From DASWUZ01 sp036401375 (GTDB lineage Bacteria; Acidobacteriota; Terriglobia; Terriglobales; Acidobacteriaceae): DNA of 64,000 nucleotides. The position numbers and the translations under genes were made by a program. The stretch lies in contig DASWVB010000016.1 in assembly GCA_036401375.1 (NCBI GenBank), positions 62,001 to 126,000 on the forward strand, in the 5' to 3' direction. The number at the start of each line of letters is the position of its first letter. Position 1 is the first letter of the stretch. The notes under the pieces are model-generated. The model saw nothing but the letters and a program-made list of their open reading frames with translations, did not search any database and had not been told where the DNA came from. Below, piece after piece: positions 6,938-16,896 of the stretch.

Positions 6938-9301
6938 ATGCGCAAACTAAGTCGACGTAGGTTCCTGAAAGGCGCCAGCGCGGCCGGCGTGGTGCTCAGC
7001 TCGCAGAGTGGAGGGCTGCATGGGTTGACCCTCCCCGCTCGGGACGATCACGATGCCAGGTCCACCCTGACCGGTCACGTCGACGTCTTTCTCGGTACTG
7101 GCGGACACGGGCATACCTTTCCTGGAGCGACTGTGCCCTTCGGCATGGTGCAGCTCAGCCCTGACACCGGCACGCTGGGATGGGACCACTGCTCGGGCTA
7201 CCACCGCGACGATCGCTACATCCTCGGCTTCAGCCACACTCACCTGAGCGGAACCGGAGTTGGCGATATGCTCGACTTTCTGCTGGCGCCCTCGACAGGG
7301 CCGGTCTATCTCGATCCGGGTCAAGAGGGCCAGCCCGGCTACCGCTCTCGCTTCTCTCATGATGAGGAACACGGCGAGCCCGGCTACTACCGCGTCACCC
7401 TGCGCGGCGACGACGATCGGCCGCCGATTGAGGCAGAGATGACTGCCACCTCGCGGGTGGGCGTGCATCGCTACAGCTTTCCAGCGGGTGCCGGCAACCA
7501 CTTCATTCTCGACCTCGCACACGGCATCATCGACACCTCCGACCCGCCTTCTGTCCAGCCCTTGCAGTCGAGGGTACTCTCCGCTGAGCTGCACGTAGAG
7601 GGCAAGGACACGATTACCGGAGGCCGCCGCTACGATGCGTGGGCGAGTGGCCGGTATATCTACTTCGCCATGCAGTTCTCAAAACCCTTTGCTGCCGCGA
7701 CCGTCTACGAGGACGGTAAACATCTGCCCGAAGCAATTCGAGAGGCAAACGGCAAGTCGCTGAAATGCGCCCTCAGCTTTCCCATGGAGAAGCCGGACAC
7801 GATCATCGTCAAGGTAGGCCTGAGCGCGGTCAGCATCGAGGGAGCGATCAAGAACTTGCACGCCGAGGTGCCGGCGTGGGACTTCGACGCGGCGCGCCGG
7901 GCCGCCAGTCACGCATGGCAGCACGAACTCGCACGCGTGCAGATCGAGACGACCAACGAGGCGCACAAGCGCACGTTCTACAGCGGTCTGTATCACGCGA
8001 TGGTCGCACCGACCCTCTTCAGCGATGTCGATGGGCGGTATCGGGGAAGCGACTTTCAGATCCACCAGCTGCCCACGGGAGCATCGAACTACACAACCTT
8101 CTCACTCTGGGACACCTACCGGGCACTGCATCCGCTTTACACGCTCATGCTGCACGAACGGCTGCCAGACCTGCTCAACAGCCTCATACGGATGGCTGAG
8201 GAGGGGCCGGCCGGCGTGCCCGTCTGGCCGTTGCAGGGCTTCGAGACTGGCTGCATGATCGGCTACCACTCGGCGGTCGTGCTCGCCGAAGCTCATGCCA
8301 AGGGCATCGCGGGTGTCGACTACAAACACGCCTACACGTTGTGGCGCAAGCGCGCAATGGACGACCCATACCGAGGTCTGCCCGAGTATCGCAGCCTCGG
8401 TTATCTGCCCTGCGACACGCAGGAAGAGTCGGTGAGCAAGACGCTCGAGTACGCCTACGACGACTGGGCGATGGCCCAGCTCGCGCTCGCTGCCGGCGCG
8501 GGCGAAGATCGTCAGCTGCTGCTCAAGCGTTCCCGCAACTATAAGAATGTCTTCGACCGCTCCGTCAGCTTCGTGCGCGGGCGGCTGCAGGACGGCAAGT
8601 TTGCTGATCCGTTCGATCCGCGTGCCATGGGCCACTCGAAGCGCTGGCGCGACTTCACCGAGAGCAACTCGTGGGAGGCGACCTTCCTCAATCAACACGA
8701 CGTGCACGAATACATGAGTCTCTTCGACGACGATAAGACCTTCCTTGCGAAGCTTGATCTGCTCTTCCATCAGAGCTCCGATCTGCCTGCCGACGCGCCG
8801 CCGGACATTACCGGCATGGTCGGCCAGTACTCCCAGGGCAACGAGCCCGACCACCACGTCGTCTACCTCTACTCCTATGCTGGAGCGCCGTCGAAGACCC
8901 AGGCGCAGATACGTTCGCTGCTGGAGACGATGTACTCAGACGCACCCGATGGCCTGTCAGGCAACGAAGATTGCGGGCAGATGTCCGCCTGGTACATCAT
9001 GAGCGCGCTTGGACTCTACGCAGTCGATCCGGTGAGTGGAAACTACGTCTTCGGCAGCCCGCTCTTTGATCGCGCCACGCTCGATGTGGGCGGCGGCAAG
9101 CGCCTGGTGATACGCGCTATTAACAATGGGCCGGACCGCCCATACATCCATCACGTGACCTGGAACGGCAGACCTCACTCGAAGAGCTGGATCAGCCACA
9201 CTGAATTAATTCAGGGCGGCACGCTCACCTTCACCATGAGTGCAGTGGCAAACGCGGGGTTTGGCCAGGCGCTCGCCGACCGTCCGCCTTCGTTCGTCTA
9301 G
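6938..9301 (+). CDS. GH92 alpha-mannosidase (alpha-1,2-type), exported
   Basis: A 787-residue glycoside hydrolase family 92 enzyme, calcium-dependent inverting exo-alpha-mannosidases acting mainly on alpha-1,2 linkages. The Tat signal is textbook (SRRRFLKGASAAG). The N-terminal beta-sandwich domain begins with DVFLGTGGHGHTFPGATVPFGM and GFSHTHLSGTGVGD; the helical catalytic domain shows LWDTYRALHPLYTL, GYHSAVVLAEAHAKG, QGNEPDHHVVYLY and GNEDCGQMSAWYIMSALG. Length fits the family. AAGGAAGG lies before ATG 6938. It follows the GH125 gene closely. Its last 96 bases overlap, tail to tail, the minus-strand rhamnosidase gene. Linkage specificity is inferred from the family only. Confidence 0.92.
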   Translation: MRKLSRRRFLKGASAAGVVLSSQSGGLHGLTLPARDDHDARSTLTGHVDVFLGTGGHGHTFPGATVPFGMVQLSPDTGTLGWDHCSGYHRDDRYILGFSHTHLSGTGVGDMLDFLLAPSTGPVYLDPGQEGQPGYRSRFSHDEEHGEPGYYRVTLRGDDDRPPIEAEMTATSRVGVHRYSFPAGAGNHFILDLAHGIIDTSDPPSVQPLQSRVLSAELHVEGKDTITGGRRYDAWASGRYIYFAMQFSKPFAAATVYEDGKHLPEAIREANGKSLKCALSFPMEKPDTIIVKVGLSAVSIEGAIKNLHAEVPAWDFDAARRAASHAWQHELARVQIETTNEAHKRTFYSGLYHAMVAPTLFSDVDGRYRGSDFQIHQLPTGASNYTTFSLWDTYRALHPLYTLMLHERLPDLLNSLIRMAEEGPAGVPVWPLQGFETGCMIGYHSAVVLAEAHAKGIAGVDYKHAYTLWRKRAMDDPYRGLPEYRSLGYLPCDTQEESVSKTLEYAYDDWAMAQLALAAGAGEDRQLLLKRSRNYKNVFDRSVSFVRGRLQDGKFADPFDPRAMGHSKRWRDFTESNSWEATFLNQHDVHEYMSLFDDDKTFLAKLDLLFHQSSDLPADAPPDITGMVGQYSQGNEPDHHVVYLYSYAGAPSKTQAQIRSLLETMYSDAPDGLSGNEDCGQMSAWYIMSALGLYAVDPVSGNYVFGSPLFDRATLDVGGGKRLVIRAINNGPDRPYIHHVTWNGRPHSKSWISHTELIQGGTLTFTMSAVANAGFGQALADRPPSFV

Positions 9302-12244
9302 AGCTCGGTCGTGTCTAGTGCGCCAGGTTGTTCCGCGGTCGCCGAGCCGGCGCACGACGAAGCTGTAGTGCCCCGACCCGGCAACGAACGAGACTGATCC
9401 TGCGTTTGCCTCGTACTCTGTTGCAGGCCATCCGCCTCCTTTGTCGACTCTCCGAACATCGTCGGCTTTCTCGGCCGGCAAAGTGATCCGGGCGGATTGG
9501 CCGGCAGGGATTTCAATTTGGTAAAGTACACCGCCTGCAACTCGCTGCCAGCTTGAGCGAAGCTCGCCAAAGACAGTCTCAACGCCTGCAGCTGCTCCGG
9601 CCACGCCCTCTACAACAAAGGGCCGCACCTGCAGACGCTCTTGGCGCGGACGCGTAAAGTCGATGTCGATACCCGCAAGGCCGTGGTAAAACCACTCCTC
9701 CGCGTGCCCGAGCATGAAGTGGTTTTGCGAGCTGCTAGCCTTGCTGTCCCACGCCTCGGTCAGCGACGTAGCCCCGTGCGCAAGCTGGTAGCCGTAGCTG
9801 GGCGCGTCCGTTCGCGAGAGCATGTCGGCCAGCACGTCTGAGCGGTCTCCATCGGTCAATGCGCGAACTACATAGTGGAAGCCGATGTCTCCCGCAGTCA
9901 CATGATCAACGTGCCGCCGGACGTCAGCAACTAGACTGTGCAACACGCGGGCTCGCTCCCCATCCGGTACCATCCCGAGCACCAGCGGCATCGCGTTCGC
10001 CGTCTGACTGCCCGTGTCATACTCGCCCGTTCCGGGATGAAAAAACGCGCTATTGAACGCATCCTTCACGAGGGCTGCCTCGGCGCCATACAGCCTTGCG
10101 TCCGGCTCATGCCCCAGCAGGCGAGCAATGAGCGCCATGCTCAACAGGTCCTGGTAGTAGATCGCAGTCGCAGTCAGTCCCTTGCTCGTGAGCTGCGACA
10201 CTCCAGGATCGCGCGGACCGATGTCGTACCAGTCGCCAAGCCCGTACCGCAGCATGTGCCCCTCGGCCCGCGAGCCAAGATAGGCAACGTAGCGCTGCAT
10301 CGTGTCGTAGTGCCGCGCAAGTATTGCCTTGTCGCCATAAAAGCGGTACGCCGCAAGCGGGCTCAGTATCGATGCGCTACCCCACTCCGGAGTGTCGCGA
10401 AAATCTGTGCTCAGGCCCTGCTCGTCCACGAAGGCGACAAACTCCGGCGCGATCGCGGGCACGAGGCCGCTCGCGGTCTGCGAGTCGGCCATATCGTCGG
10501 CCATCTTCTCGTATAACTGCCGGACGTCGTAGTTGTACATGATGGAAGTGGCGGCCAGGTGCGTCTGCTCCAGCCAGCCGAGCTTCTCGCGGGTAGGGCA
10601 GTCGGTGAGCACGCTGAACATGTTGCTGAGGATCGCCTGATCGATCAGCCGATGGATCTGCAGGAAGAGCGGCTTCGATCGATCGAAGCTGCCCGTCACG
10701 GCCACTTCGTCGTGGAGGAAGCTGCCCCAGAGCGCGATCACCACCGGCGGGCGCGGACCTGGCCCGCTGCCTTCACGAGCCGCTTTGATCAACGAGACCT
10801 CTACATAGCGAAAGCCGTTGTAGCTGAACTGCGGATGCCAGCTCTCCGCGCCCTCACCCTTCAACGTGTAAGTGAAGGAGTTTTCGCGTCCAGGACCTGC
10901 GTCGTTGCTCGCCTGCGTTACGTGGCCTGAAGCATCGAGCAGTTCGCCCGGCAGCAGTTTGACCCGGCTACCGGCAGGGCCCCGCACCGCGATGCTCGGC
11001 CAGCCGGAGAAGTTCACGCCAAGATCGTAGACGACCCTGCCATCGGGGAAGCGGTGGGTGCGGACAGGCCGGAGGGTCTTTGCCACAGCAATCGCCGGCA
11101 GCAACTGCGCTACCAGTTCGCCACCCGGCCCGGCCATAGCAACGACCGGCTTCCAGCTCAGCGCTGAGAAGCCCGGCATATCCCAACCCGCGTGCTCCTG
11201 CCGCGCGTCATAGTCCTCGCCGCCATAGATGCTCGAAAAGGTGATCGGTCCCGCCGACGTCTTCCAGCTTTGATCTGTAACTACAGTGGTTTCTGATCCA
11301 TCGCTGTAGTGCAAGGTCAGCTGCAGAATCAGCTTCGGCTGGCCAAAAGAGCCGCTGAACTTCGTATACCGTCCCGCCACCTGCGGCACATCGTACATAC
11401 CATTACCCAGCATCACGCCCAGCGCGTTCAATCCCGGCCTGATCAGCGCCGTCACGTCATACATGTTGTAAAAGACGCGCTTGCGATAGTTCGTCCAGCC
11501 GGGATTCATCACGCTGGCTGTTACATTCTTTCCGTTGATGCGGAGTTCGTATTGCCCGAGGCCGCAGACTGCGACCACCGCCCTCGCGATCGGCTTTGCC
11601 GCGACAAACTCTCTGCGGAAGAGCGGCAGCGGTCGTATCTGCGCCGGAGTCGGCTGTCCACCATTGCGGCTCGCCGGCGGCGACTGGTCTCGTTCCGCAC
11701 CGATCCATCCCGCCGTCCAACGCAAGGGTGAAAGCATGCCGCTGACCCAGCTCGCCGTGGCGCTCCAAGCGGAGGCGCGATGCTCCTGGTCCCACGTTTT
11801 CACCTTCCAGTAGTAGCGAGTCACAGGCTGAATAGGTCGCCCCGCAAAGACGATCTCCAGCTGGTCGGCACTCTCCACGCGGGCGCTGTCCCATACATCT
11901 CCCACATCGGTCAGAAGCAGGTCAGGCGAGGAGGCGACGAGCACCCGGTACGCTGTCTGGCTCAGGTCATGCGCGCCGGCGTCCATCGCCGCAAGCTGCC
12001 AGCTCAGGCGCGGGTGGTCCGCATCAACGCCGATGGGACCAGTGAGCGCCTCCGTCTCAAGATGGACCGGGCGCAGACTTCCCGCAGGTGTGCGCCCGCG
12101 CCCGGCTCTCTCGCCGAAGCAGGCCACGGAGCAGCACAAGAAAACCAGCAACCCGACCAGCGCGCGTCGTTCAAACCTCCTCTCGAAGTATGAGACAACA
12201 CTGCATCCCCGCGATGACGGCACTTCGGGAGCAAGTGTGAGCAT
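9206..12244 (-). CDS. GH78 alpha-L-rhamnosidase (first copy), exported
   Basis: About 1012 residues on the minus strand. The N terminus has a hydrophobic signal (RRALVGLLVFLCCSVACFG). Domains follow the GH78 order: a fibronectin-like part (DHPRLSWQL, VLVASSP), the rhamnosidase N domain (QYELRINGKNV, MNPGWTNYRKRVFYNMYDVT), the (alpha/alpha)6 catalytic barrel with TDCPTREKLGWLEQ, EWGSASI and LGDWYDIGP, then a C-terminal beta domain. It would release terminal alpha-L-rhamnose from pectin side chains, glycosides or bacterial polysaccharide. ATG 12244 is chosen; a GTG lies two codons earlier, and neither has a clear ribosome binding site. The last ~30 residues are encoded opposite the end of the GH92 gene and look unlike the family (Arg-rich), suggesting a lost stop codon. 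It is divergent from the second GH78 gene. Confidence 0.9.
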   Translation of the reverse strand: MLTLAPEVPSSRGCSVVSYFERRFERRALVGLLVFLCCSVACFGERAGRGRTPAGSLRPVHLETEALTGPIGVDADHPRLSWQLAAMDAGAHDLSQTAYRVLVASSPDLLLTDVGDVWDSARVESADQLEIVFAGRPIQPVTRYYWKVKTWDQEHRASAWSATASWVSGMLSPLRWTAGWIGAERDQSPPASRNGGQPTPAQIRPLPLFRREFVAAKPIARAVVAVCGLGQYELRINGKNVTASVMNPGWTNYRKRVFYNMYDVTALIRPGLNALGVMLGNGMYDVPQVAGRYTKFSGSFGQPKLILQLTLHYSDGSETTVVTDQSWKTSAGPITFSSIYGGEDYDARQEHAGWDMPGFSALSWKPVVAMAGPGGELVAQLLPAIAVAKTLRPVRTHRFPDGRVVYDLGVNFSGWPSIAVRGPAGSRVKLLPGELLDASGHVTQASNDAGPGRENSFTYTLKGEGAESWHPQFSYNGFRYVEVSLIKAAREGSGPGPRPPVVIALWGSFLHDEVAVTGSFDRSKPLFLQIHRLIDQAILSNMFSVLTDCPTREKLGWLEQTHLAATSIMYNYDVRQLYEKMADDMADSQTASGLVPAIAPEFVAFVDEQGLSTDFRDTPEWGSASILSPLAAYRFYGDKAILARHYDTMQRYVAYLGSRAEGHMLRYGLGDWYDIGPRDPGVSQLTSKGLTATAIYYQDLLSMALIARLLGHEPDARLYGAEAALVKDAFNSAFFHPGTGEYDTGSQTANAMPLVLGMVPDGERARVLHSLVADVRRHVDHVTAGDIGFHYVVRALTDGDRSDVLADMLSRTDAPSYGYQLAHGATSLTEAWDSKASSSQNHFMLGHAEEWFYHGLAGIDIDFTRPRQERLQVRPFVVEGVAGAAAGVETVFGELRSSWQRVAGGVLYQIEIPAGQSARITLPAEKADDVRRVDKGGGWPATEYEANAGSVSFVAGSGHYSFVVRRLGDRGTTWRTRHDRALDERRRTVGERLAKPRVCHCTHGEGERAALN

Positions 12245-12374
12245 GCGCACATTCTACTCAGCCAAAGACCTTCAAAGGCGTGCAGCTTGACAGAGCGACG
12301 CGTCGCTCCTAGCATTCAGCGACTGTACCTGCCGCCATCAGCCTTCCCCCTTACTCCCCGAGCAGAAAGTCCCG
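12245..12374. promoter_or_regulatory. Divergent control region between the two rhamnosidase genes
   Basis: The 130 bases between the starts of two oppositely oriented GH78 genes must hold both promoters unless they lie inside the genes. I do not see a convincing -35/-10 pair or operator palindrome, so only the position is claimed. Confidence 0.4.
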
Positions 12375-15300
12375 ATGACGCCTTCCATCCATCCACACCG
12401 CGCCGCAAAGCTTCGAGCGGCAGCACTCTTCATCCCGCTTCTCGCAGCGCCGTGTCTCTTTCCTGTCGCCGCCGCAGCACCGCCATTGCTCGCCCCCGCA
12501 TCGCTGACCTGCGACAGTCAACGAAATCCCCTGGGCACCAGCGCTGATGCGCCACAGCTCTCGTGGCAGCTGAGGGATGCGCGACCGGGGGCGCGCCAAA
12601 CGGCCTACCGCATCCTCGTCGCGTCGAGCAAAGCCCGTCTCGCATCCGCCAGGCCCGACGTGTGGGACAGCGGACGCGTCGAGTCCTCGCAATCCCTCAA
12701 CGTGCAATACCGAGGCCCGGCGCTCAAGGGCCAGACCCGCTACTACTGGCTCGTCCGTACCTGGAACAGCTCTGGAGCCCCGTACCCCGCAAGCGCCGCA
12801 GCGTGGTGGGAGACAGGACTGAGCGCGCCGGAAGACTGGAAGGCCAGCTGGATCGGGGCCGAGACCGGTGAGCACCGGGCCGTGCGCGACTCAGCAGCGG
12901 ACTGGGTGTGGGACGCGCCCGCGAACAGCCCGCACGACTCCCCCGCCGGGCTGCACGCCTTCCGCCTCGCCTTCGACCTGCCTGCCTCGCCAAAGTCGGT
13001 ACTGCTCTTTCTCACCGCCGTCGACACCCCGTCGGCCTGGATCGATGGCCGGCAAGTGCTCAAGCAGGAGGCGAAGACGCCTTGGGGAAACATGCCCTGG
13101 GGCACCTATCGGCGTCTTGATATCGCTGCGCTCGTGCATCCGGGACCGAACACCCTTGCCATCGGAGCGACCCTCTTTGAGCCGACGCGCGGCGCGATGA
13201 GTGCCGTTCTCCTATGGCAGTCGCAGGATGGCGGATACCATCTGCTTCGCACCGGCGCGGCGGGATGGAGATCAAGCGCAAACCCCGCTCCCCGCTGGAC
13301 GGAGACCGCCTTCGACGACAGCGCCTGGAGGGCCGCCGAGACGGTCGCTCCCGCCGGCGCCAACGCCTACGGACGGCCCTGGCCTGTCGACTCCGTCAAC
13401 CAGCTCCGTCGTGCCTTCACGGTCGAAGGAAGGCCGCGCTCCGTCCGTCTCTACGCGACGGCGCTCGGCGCCTATCGCTTTCAGGTCAACGGACTGCGCG
13501 TCGGGGATCAGGTACTCTCGCCGGGGTGGACCGACTATCGGCAGCGCGTCTTCTACCAGACCTATGACCTGACCGGCATGGTCACCCCGGGCAGCAACAT
13601 GATCGGCGCGGTGCTTGCGCCCGGATGGTACTCGACTCCGCTGCAGTGGCTGCGTCAGCCCTACAACTACGGCAACACTCCGCCGGCCTTGCGGGCGCAG
13701 CTTCGCATCGAGGCGGCCGACGGCTCCGTCACGTGGATCAATACCGACTCATCGTGGCAGTCGCATCCCTCACCGGTGCTCTCGGCCGAGATCTACGATG
13801 GAGAGAGCTACGATGCCCGCCTCGAGACTCCAGGCTGGGACACCTCTGCAGCTAAGGACGAGCATGGCTGGAGGCCGGTCGACGTAATCCGCCCACTCGA
13901 GCCGAAGATCCTTCCCCAGAGCTTTGAACCGATCCGCGTCGAGCGTACCCTCGAGCCCGTCTCCGTCACGACCCTTGCCGGACGCGCCACCATCTTCGAC
14001 TTCGGCCAGAACCTCTCGGGAGTGGCTCGCCTCCACATCTCGGGCGTCGCAGGAACAGAGGTTCGCCTGCGCTTTGGAGAGGTGCTCAACAAGGACGGCA
14101 GCCTCTACACCGAAAACCTGCGCTCCGCCAAGGTTACCGACTCCTACACCCTCCGCGGCCGCCGCCTCAAGGGGAGCCGAACCGAAGACTTCGAACCCGA
14201 CTTTACCTTCCACGGCTTTCGCTACATCGAGGTCACCGGAGCTCCTGGAAAGCTCAGCAAGTCCAGCCTGGAGGCGGTGGTCTTTCACACCGCCGCCCCG
14301 TTCTCAGCCCAGCTTCGCACCGGCAGCCCGATGATCAACAAGCTGTGGAGCAACATTGAATGGGGCCAGCGCTCGAACTTCATCGGAGTGCCCACTGACT
14401 GTCCGCAGCGCGACGAACGGCTGGGCTGGACCGCCGATGCACAGGTCTTCTGGCGCACCGCGTCCTACAACATGCAGATTGACTCCTTCTCGAGGAAGTA
14501 TGCAGGCGACCTCAGCGGCACTGCCGGGGGCGACGGCATGTTTGGCATCTACGCGCCGGGCACACTGACTGCCTCGAACGCCGTCTCACCGGGCTGGAGC
14601 GATGCTGGAATCATCATTCCCTGGACGGCCTGGCTGCAGTATGGCGACACCCGTATCGTCGATGAGAACTGGAACGCGATGACCCGCTACTTGTCCGTCA
14701 TCGAGCAGGCTAATCCCGATCACCTCTGGCGCAACCAGTCCGGCATCGGCTTTGGAGACTGGCTGGCGCCCGGAAACAAAACCTCGAACCTGCTGGTCGC
14801 GACCGCCTACTGGGCCTATGACGCGCAACTCATGGCGCAGATGGCCCACGCCCTTCATCACCAGGAGGAGGAGTCCCGCTACGAGGCCATGTTTGAGGCG
14901 ATCCGAGCTGCGTTCCAGGCTCGCTACGTGCATCCAGACGGCTCGATCAGCGCAGGCACCATGGGCCGGCCCACTGGCGGTGACGCGGTCGAGCACGCCA
15001 CGGCGATGGAGTCTGACGACCGCAAGGCCGGCCCGGGAACCCAGACCGGCTACGCCCTTGCGCTCTATATGAAGCTCGTTCCCGTCGAGCTTCGCGCCGC
15101 GGCAGGCGACCGCCTGGTAACGCTGATTCACGCCAATGACGATCGGCTCGCTACGGGATTTCTCGGCACTCCCTACGTCCTGCAGGTGCTGAGCGACATC
15201 GGGTACACCAACCTCGCCTACAAGCTGCTGCTGAACACCCGCTACCCCTCTTGGGGCTACCAGGTGGAGCACGGCGCTACCACCATGTGGGAGCGCTGGA

Positions 15301-15740
15301 ACGGCGACCAGATGATGGACGACCCCGGCATGAACTCCTTCAACCACTATGCCTATGGAGCGGTCGCGGCCTGGATCTACGAGTATGCCGCCGGCATCGA
15401 CGCCAGCAGCGACGATCCCGGCTTCCACCGTATTCACCTGAACCCGCACTTTGACCGCAGCCTCGGCAGCGTTGACTTCAGCTACGATTCACCCTACGGC
15501 GCCGTCTCCTCGCAGTGGACTGCGCCCGCGCACGGTCCGGTGCTGTGGACGGTGGTCATCCCCCCGAACACGGCGGCCTACCTGTCGATCTCCGAGGCTG
15601 AGGCCAGGCGTTACACGATGGACGGGCATCCGCTCAAGCCCACCGCCGGTACGCAGGAGTACGCGGTCGATTCGGGAAGACACCGCTTCAGCGTTGACTT
15701 CGGAACACACCCTGGTGCCGATTCCGGCAAAGCCCAGTGA
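12375..15740 (+). CDS. GH78 alpha-L-rhamnosidase (second copy), exported
   Basis: An 1121-residue GH78 enzyme with an N-terminal Sec-type signal (AALFIPLLAAPCLFPVAAAA). After a fibronectin-like domain (DAPQLSWQLRDA, YRILVASS) comes an inserted carbohydrate-binding-like jelly roll (residues ~180-320), the rhamnosidase N domain (YRFQVNGLRVGDQVLSPGWTDYRQRVFYQTYDLT), then the (alpha/alpha)6 barrel with TDCPQRDERLGWTADAQVF, GWSDAGIIIPW and GFGDWLAP, and the C-terminal beta domain ending near FSVDFG. The catalytic signature is of the common DCPQRDE type, unlike the DCPTREK type of the first copy, so the two are old paralogues with probably different substrates. It is transcribed divergently from the first copy. 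Confidence 0.93.
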   Translation: MTPSIHPHRAAKLRAAALFIPLLAAPCLFPVAAAAPPLLAPASLTCDSQRNPLGTSADAPQLSWQLRDARPGARQTAYRILVASSKARLASARPDVWDSGRVESSQSLNVQYRGPALKGQTRYYWLVRTWNSSGAPYPASAAAWWETGLSAPEDWKASWIGAETGEHRAVRDSAADWVWDAPANSPHDSPAGLHAFRLAFDLPASPKSVLLFLTAVDTPSAWIDGRQVLKQEAKTPWGNMPWGTYRRLDIAALVHPGPNTLAIGATLFEPTRGAMSAVLLWQSQDGGYHLLRTGAAGWRSSANPAPRWTETAFDDSAWRAAETVAPAGANAYGRPWPVDSVNQLRRAFTVEGRPRSVRLYATALGAYRFQVNGLRVGDQVLSPGWTDYRQRVFYQTYDLTGMVTPGSNMIGAVLAPGWYSTPLQWLRQPYNYGNTPPALRAQLRIEAADGSVTWINTDSSWQSHPSPVLSAEIYDGESYDARLETPGWDTSAAKDEHGWRPVDVIRPLEPKILPQSFEPIRVERTLEPVSVTTLAGRATIFDFGQNLSGVARLHISGVAGTEVRLRFGEVLNKDGSLYTENLRSAKVTDSYTLRGRRLKGSRTEDFEPDFTFHGFRYIEVTGAPGKLSKSSLEAVVFHTAAPFSAQLRTGSPMINKLWSNIEWGQRSNFIGVPTDCPQRDERLGWTADAQVFWRTASYNMQIDSFSRKYAGDLSGTAGGDGMFGIYAPGTLTASNAVSPGWSDAGIIIPWTAWLQYGDTRIVDENWNAMTRYLSVIEQANPDHLWRNQSGIGFGDWLAPGNKTSNLLVATAYWAYDAQLMAQMAHALHHQEEESRYEAMFEAIRAAFQARYVHPDGSISAGTMGRPTGGDAVEHATAMESDDRKAGPGTQTGYALALYMKLVPVELRAAAGDRLVTLIHANDDRLATGFLGTPYVLQVLSDIGYTNLAYKLLLNTRYPSWGYQVEHGATTMWERWNGDQMMDDPGMNSFNHYAYGAVAAWIYEYAAGIDASSDDPGFHRIHLNPHFDRSLGSVDFSYDSPYGAVSSQWTAPAHGPVLWTVVIPPNTAAYLSISEAEARRYTMDGHPLKPTAGTQEYAVDSGRHRFSVDFGTHPGADSGKAQ

Positions 15741-15949
15741 TAGGGCTTGCTCGCTCGAAGGAAAGCAGCGGCCGCCGTGCCTAAGCCCGGAGGGGTCTGA
15801 GGACGTTCCGGAACTTTTCTTCCTCTGATAACTGCCGCCGCTGCCGATGAGGTAAGCGATTCTCCTGACATCAGGGCACTGCGGCGGCGATTCTCCGCCT
15901 CAGCCGCTCTTCACTTGAATTGGCCAAACTTCAGGGACGGAAGTCACGC

Positions 15950-16837
15950 ATGTTTTCGATCATCGGTATCATCGTCGTCTTCGGGGCCGTGATAGGCGGT
16001 TTCATGATGGAGAAGGGTCACCTCGCGGTGCTCATTCAGCCCTCCGAGATACTCACCATCGGCGGCGCAGCCATCGGTACGGTGCTCACCGCCAACCCCA
16101 TGCACATCCTCAAGAAGATCATCGGGGGATTGATGGGAGTGCTCAAGGGCCCAAAGTTCACCCGGCAGCGTTACCTTGATTCGATGAAGATGATGTTCGA
16201 CCTGCTGAGCAAGGCGCGCAAAGAGGGACCCGTCTCGATCGAGGGCGATGTAGAGGAGCCGGAGAAGAGCCCAATCCTCTCGAAGTATCCTGCCTTTCTT
16301 GCCGACCACCACGTACGCGACTTCGTCTGCGACACCATGCGCATGGCGATCACCGGCGGCGTGGCTCCCTTTGACGTCGACCAGATGATGGAGCTCGACA
16401 TGGAGGTCCACCACCATAGCGCCGGCCAGCCCATTCAGGCACTCAGCACCATGGCCGACGCATTGCCCGGCCTCGGCATCGTGGCAGCGGTACTGGGAGT
16501 AGTGGTCACCATGGGCTCGCTCGGCGGTCCGCCGGAGGAGATCGGCCGCAAGGTCGCCGCTGCCCTGGTGGGCACCTTTCTCGGCATCCTGATGTGCTAC
16601 GGCGTGGTCGGGCCTCTGGCCGCCAACATGACCAAGGAGGTCGACGAGGAGCACAGCTACTATCACGTGCTCCGGGTCGTGATGCTCGCCTTCATCAAGG
16701 GCACCTCGCCCATACAGGCCATCGAGCTGGGCCGGCGCGCCATCCCCGGTTACGTCCGCCCCAGCTTCTCCGAGGTTGAAAAGGCCTGCCGCGACAAGGG
16801 TGGCGAGGCCGCCGCCGCGGCTACGGTCGCAGCGTAA
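15950..16837 (+). CDS. motA: Flagellar stator protein MotA (first stator set)
   Basis: A 295-residue inner-membrane proton- or sodium-channel subunit of the flagellar motor. Four hydrophobic segments are visible: residues ~1-20 (IIGIIVVFGAVIGGF), ~28-50, and a pair in the C-terminal half. The two conserved prolines of TM3 and TM4 are present (ALPGLGIVAAVLG and GVVGPLAANM), as is the charged cytoplasmic loop with RKEGPVSIEGDVEEPE. Length equals the E. coli-type MotA class, longer than the right-hand copy in this window. ATG 15950, preceded by GGACGGAAG, is preferred to a TTG at 15920. motB follows after 59 bases. It works with MotB as the A5B2 stator that pushes on FliG. Confidence 0.93.
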   Translation: MFSIIGIIVVFGAVIGGFMMEKGHLAVLIQPSEILTIGGAAIGTVLTANPMHILKKIIGGLMGVLKGPKFTRQRYLDSMKMMFDLLSKARKEGPVSIEGDVEEPEKSPILSKYPAFLADHHVRDFVCDTMRMAITGGVAPFDVDQMMELDMEVHHHSAGQPIQALSTMADALPGLGIVAAVLGVVVTMGSLGGPPEEIGRKVAAALVGTFLGILMCYGVVGPLAANMTKEVDEEHSYYHVLRVVMLAFIKGTSPIQAIELGRRAIPGYVRPSFSEVEKACRDKGGEAAAAATVAA

Positions 16838-16896
16838 GAGTAGCCGCCGCCTGGACGTGCCGGGCGAGGCCGGGTCGCAGCGTTTGAGAGGAACCG

